Below, piece by piece: positions 24,844 through 26,601 of a stretch of DNA of 26,601 nt. Source of the stretch: Pleurotus ostreatus/Saccharomyces cerevisiae fusant. Taxonomy: Eukaryota > Opisthokonta. How positions within the stretch are numbered: the stretch's first letter is position 1; the number at the start of each line of letters is the position of its first letter. Both the position numbers and the translations under genes were made by a program. Location of the stretch: the NCBI GenBank assembly GCA_024196135.1, contig JAMQCK010000353.1:1-26601 (forward strand), read 5' to 3'. The notes under the pieces were generated by a model. It ran no database searches. It was not told the origin of the DNA and worked only from the letters and a program-made list of their open reading frames with translations.

Positions 24844-25062
24844 TGAATCACTCCAAGTCCCTCTCTTCGTACTTATGCCGACTTCTGCCACGAGATTTGT
24901 GATCTTAGATAATCAACACCTTTCGATAGACAATTCTTTGAATACACTCAACATTGCTTACTTCGCTTCGAGGGCTGGTCTGCGAGGGTCGCCGAGCGCG
25001 CCTGTGCAATATGTACATGGGGCTTTCAAGCGACCACATGTAAACCTAGACTTCTGAACTAG
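24844..25062. other. 3' flank of the second transposon gene
   Basis: About 220 bases with no recognised feature; the probable 3' untranslated region. An open frame in another phase runs across the last exon to 25057 but has no recognisable content. Confidence 0.4.
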
Positions 25063-25092
25063 AAAAGCCAGTATCGTCTAACGGTTTTGTTC

Positions 25093-25165
25093 CGCACAGT
25101 TGCTTAGTTAAGTCTTCAAAGTCCCAAAGTCATGAGTTCGAATCACTGATCCAACCAGTCCAGAT
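25093..25165 (+). repeat. Decayed tRNA-like sequence (tRNA-Met-derived, SINE-like)
   Basis: TTGCTTAGTTAAG (25100-25112) resembles an A box and AGTTCGAATCA (25135-25145) a B box, at the spacing found in a tRNA. The stretch between and into the T loop (TCCCAAAGTCATGAGTTCGAA, about 25122-25142) closely recalls elongator tRNA-Met. The anticodon position reads CAA instead of CAT and the 3' half of the T stem no longer pairs, so it is not a working tRNA. It may be the head of a SINE or a tRNA relic. Confidence 0.35.
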
Positions 25166-25179
25166 ACGAAGCTGAAGCC

Positions 25180-25310
25180 GCGAAGAAGATTAGTAAATTA
25201 GTAAATAGACTCTAGATAGACAAGTAACTACAGTAAGCAGTAGAATAGAATAGAACACTAGATAAGTAATAAGATAGACCTAGACAAGCAACTACAGCAG
25301 TACTTGGATA
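25180..25310. repeat. AT-rich degenerate repeats
   Basis: Short repeated units: GTAAATTAGTAAATAG, TAGAATAGAATAGAAC, and two copies of a longer unit, TAGATAGACAAGTAACTACAG (from about 25212) and GATAGACCTAGACAAGCAACTACAG (from about 25273). Clearly richer in A and T than the genes around it. It could be the tail of a SINE headed by the tRNA-like sequence, or subterminal filler of the transposon. Confidence 0.5.
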
Positions 25311-25390
25311 AGCGCGAAGGCCTGAAAGGAACCACCCTGGGCAATAAGACTTGGACTAGGATTATTATTTCTCTTAAGGCGTTGCTAACC

Positions 25391-25565
25391 TGACCAGGCC
25401 TCGCAAGATGCCGGTCGTCTGATCAGACTCGGCCATCCGGCAAGAACCGGGGCACCTTGCCAAGATGTCGCTAACTTACAAAAAGACTTGATCCTGATCA
25501 GGCCTCGTCAGCGTGATGATCGTCTGAGGCACCTTGGGGCCCTTATCAGGCCTGATAAGGCAAAA
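25391..25565. repeat. Right subterminal repeat block
   Basis: TGACCAGGCC (25391-25400), TCTGATCAGA (about 25419), TGATCAGGCC (25495-25504), CCTTGGGGCCC (about 25533) and the perfect 20-base palindrome CCTTATCAGGCCTGATAAGG (25541-25560). The same words occur just inside the left end, as expected for transposase recognition sites. Confidence 0.7.
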
Positions 25566-25809
25566 CGGGGATTTCCGACAGGGGACAACGGAACCGTTCC
25601 TCCGGCGCTAGAAGGCTTGTGAACGTGTGTGTGCTTGGTCTCTTCAGGTCCCGTCCTGGTTCCTTTGCACGCCGGCTCGGGGACTTGAAGGCATTCGGTA
25701 TCTTCGGGACGGTACGCAGGCGATTGTCGTCCCGCTTCGCTTGCGTGTTCGTGACCGTCTCCAGATTAAAGTCCTCTGACCTTGGCTGCTGCATGCAGAA
25801 GCTCTGCAC
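25546..25809 (-). CDS. Possible 3' exon of a host gene, hit by the transposon
   Basis: A minus-strand frame of 87 codons reads SEDFNLETVTNTQ, KRDDNRLRTVPKIPNAFKSPSRR and THTFTSLLAPEERFRCP, which looks like genuine disordered, basic protein sequence. It is preceded by a fair acceptor (CGTGCAG). It runs into the transposon's right end and stops at 25546-25548 inside the subterminal palindrome. Removing the element and one GGG copy would instead give a stop four codons after the junction. I recognise no family and could not link it by splicing to an upstream exon, though the minus-strand frame 26196-25924 (FDDYLPVPQNELEPDGTEQR) is a candidate. It could be chance. Confidence 0.3.
   Translation of the reverse strand: MQSFCMQQPRSEDFNLETVTNTQAKRDDNRLRTVPKIPNAFKSPSRRAKEPGRDLKRPSTHTFTSLLAPEERFRCPLSEIPVLPYQA
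25566..25580 (-). repeat. Right terminal inverted repeat of the Plavaka element
   Basis: CGGGGATTTCCGACA on the plus strand; its reverse complement matches 17290-17304 at 14 of 15 positions. GGGG follows, of which three bases may be the target duplication. Confidence 0.85.
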
Positions 25810-26258
25810 GCCGTCGTGTTTTGCAAGGTAAGAGGATCGCCTCTCTTCTCCTGGTCAGTCATGCTTACTTACGCGCGTTCTAAGCGCTCAGGTACGCAGG
25901 GGCGACGTATGTTTGCCGACAAGCTATACTCTTGCGTCGGACGACCTGAGCAGTCGCTGTTCCGTGCCGTCCGGCTCAAGTTCGTTCTGTGGCACCGGCA
26001 GATAATCATCGAATAAACCAACATGCTTGCAGATCAGGTCCTCGCCTTCGTTCCTCGCAGGCGCGTCAGCATCACAAATTTTTGTGGCTCTCGGTGCCAG
26101 TATACGCAGCGGTTGTCTGCGTCGGTTGAATGCCTGGCGTGTTCCCACGTGAGGGTGCTCGTATCGCAAAGTCATCCTCAGCAATGTGATGTTCAAGCCT
26201 TATCCCAGCGCTGTTCTCTCAACCGAACTTCTTCGCCAGAGGACCCCGGAATATACGC
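25810..26258. other. Right flank without a firm gene
   Basis: No feature firmly supported. The minus-strand frame at 26196-25924 (90 codons) is protein-like in its second half and may be an exon of the gene suspected at 25809. A GTAAGT donor on the minus strand lies at about 25870-25875. Confidence 0.3.
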
Positions 26259-26399
26259 TTGGAGGCCGTCCTGGAAAATTCGGCTTTGGCGCACATTTAT
26301 CCGTTTTTTCTTGGGCCTTTGGCCCCCAAATTCATCCGTTTTCTGGAACGGCCTCTTGGGACCCCCAGGATTTATCCGCTTTCCTGTGACGGCCTCCAA
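26259..26399. mobile_element. Small foldback (MITE-like) element, 141 bases
   Basis: TTGGAGGCCGTC (26259-26270) is repeated exactly in inverted orientation as GACGGCCTCCAA (26388-26399), and the similarity extends inward (CTGGAAAA against ACAGGAAA). The interior has three degenerate copies of a unit reading ATTTATCCG or ATTCATCCG, then a T/C-rich run, then GGCCT (about 26297-26397). It has no coding capacity. A target duplication was not evident. It may be a non-autonomous DNA element or a simple inverted duplication. Confidence 0.45.
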
Positions 26400-26601
26400 A
26401 AATGGCAATAAAATCGGCAAAAATCCCATTTTTCTCCTCGGGTCCGCACAGGCGGTGCGTACAGCGCCTGCAATGCAAAGAAGTTGTTAAGTGCAAGCCC
26501 AAAGAATAAACGCTCTCAAGGCCCATGAAAAAAGCTACCGCGCGCACCGCTGTTCTTCGGAAGATCAAGTCTGACAGTGGGAGAAAGTGCCAATGAGCGT
26601 G
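26400..26601. other. Window end, no feature
   Basis: About 200 bases with no recognised feature. Overlapping short frames on both strands read through the foldback element and are not supported as genes. Confidence 0.4.

Larger units (their letters stand above)
17290..25580. mobile_element. Plavaka-type DNA transposon, 8291 bases, apparently full length
   Basis: The left end TGTCGGAAATCACCG (17290-17304) and the reverse complement of the right end, TGTCGGAAATCCCCG (25566-25580), match at 14 of 15 positions, with 11 terminal bases perfect. GGG lies directly outside both ends (17287-17289, 25581-25583), which fits a 3-base target duplication. Palindromic and TGATCAGGCC-type subterminal repeats occur at both ends. 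The interior holds an intact Plavaka transposase gene, a second intact gene, two decayed genes, and a decayed tRNA-like sequence. Plavaka elements are a class of cut-and-paste transposons abundant in basidiomycetes, related to the CMC/CACTA group. Because the ends match and the transposase is unbroken, the element may still be autonomous; activity itself cannot be judged from one copy. Confidence 0.85.

Overview
This is a nuclear segment from a filamentous basidiomycete fungus, most likely an Agaricomycete. The evidence is GC-rich coding sequence, genes split by many 47-70 base GT-AG introns with CTAAC-type branch points, and gene families typical of mushrooms (large NAD-glutamate dehydrogenase, low-molecular-weight thioredoxin reductase, fungal mitofusin, DUF6593 protein, mushroom-type BTB proteins, Plavaka transposase). 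I cannot name the species from sequence alone.

Left half (1-16783) is ordinary host DNA. It starts inside a NAD-specific glutamate dehydrogenase (1-3581, +, 14 exons in view). A 1.4 kb gene-poor gap follows, then a short-chain dehydrogenase (4956-6437, +). Next is a tandem pair of paralogous BTB/POZ proteins (6919-8073 and 8472-9641, both +, both 345 residues with matching introns). Thioredoxin reductase (11348-10110, -) converges on them. A DUF6593 protein (13067-12077, -) and the outer-mitochondrial-membrane fusion GTPase Fzo1/mitofusin (14187-16783, +) are divergent and share a 1.1 kb promoter region. These genes serve unrelated housekeeping roles (nitrogen metabolism, redox, mitochondrial dynamics); no cluster logic is visible.

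Right half (17290-25580) is one large DNA transposon that lands about 0.5 kb past the FZO1 stop. It has matching ends (15 bases, 14 identical, with an 11-base perfect core), flanking GGG that fits a 3-base target duplication, and palindromic subterminal repeats. It holds a 13-exon Plavaka-type transposase with an unbroken 962-residue reading frame once introns are removed. A second intact six-exon gene encodes a 567-residue protein with a coiled coil and a basic tail, of no function I can assign. Between them lie two decayed convergent gene relics. Its right subterminal part also carries a decayed tRNA-Met-like sequence and AT-rich repeats.

Right flank (25581-26601) holds a possible minus-strand ORF that the transposon hits near its 3' end, and a small 141-base foldback element with ATTTATCCG-type internal repeats.

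The best candidates for something not well described are the second intact gene carried by the Plavaka element, the pair of relics beside it, and the small foldback element at 26259-26399. All exon boundaries were derived by hand from GT-AG sites and reading-frame continuity.
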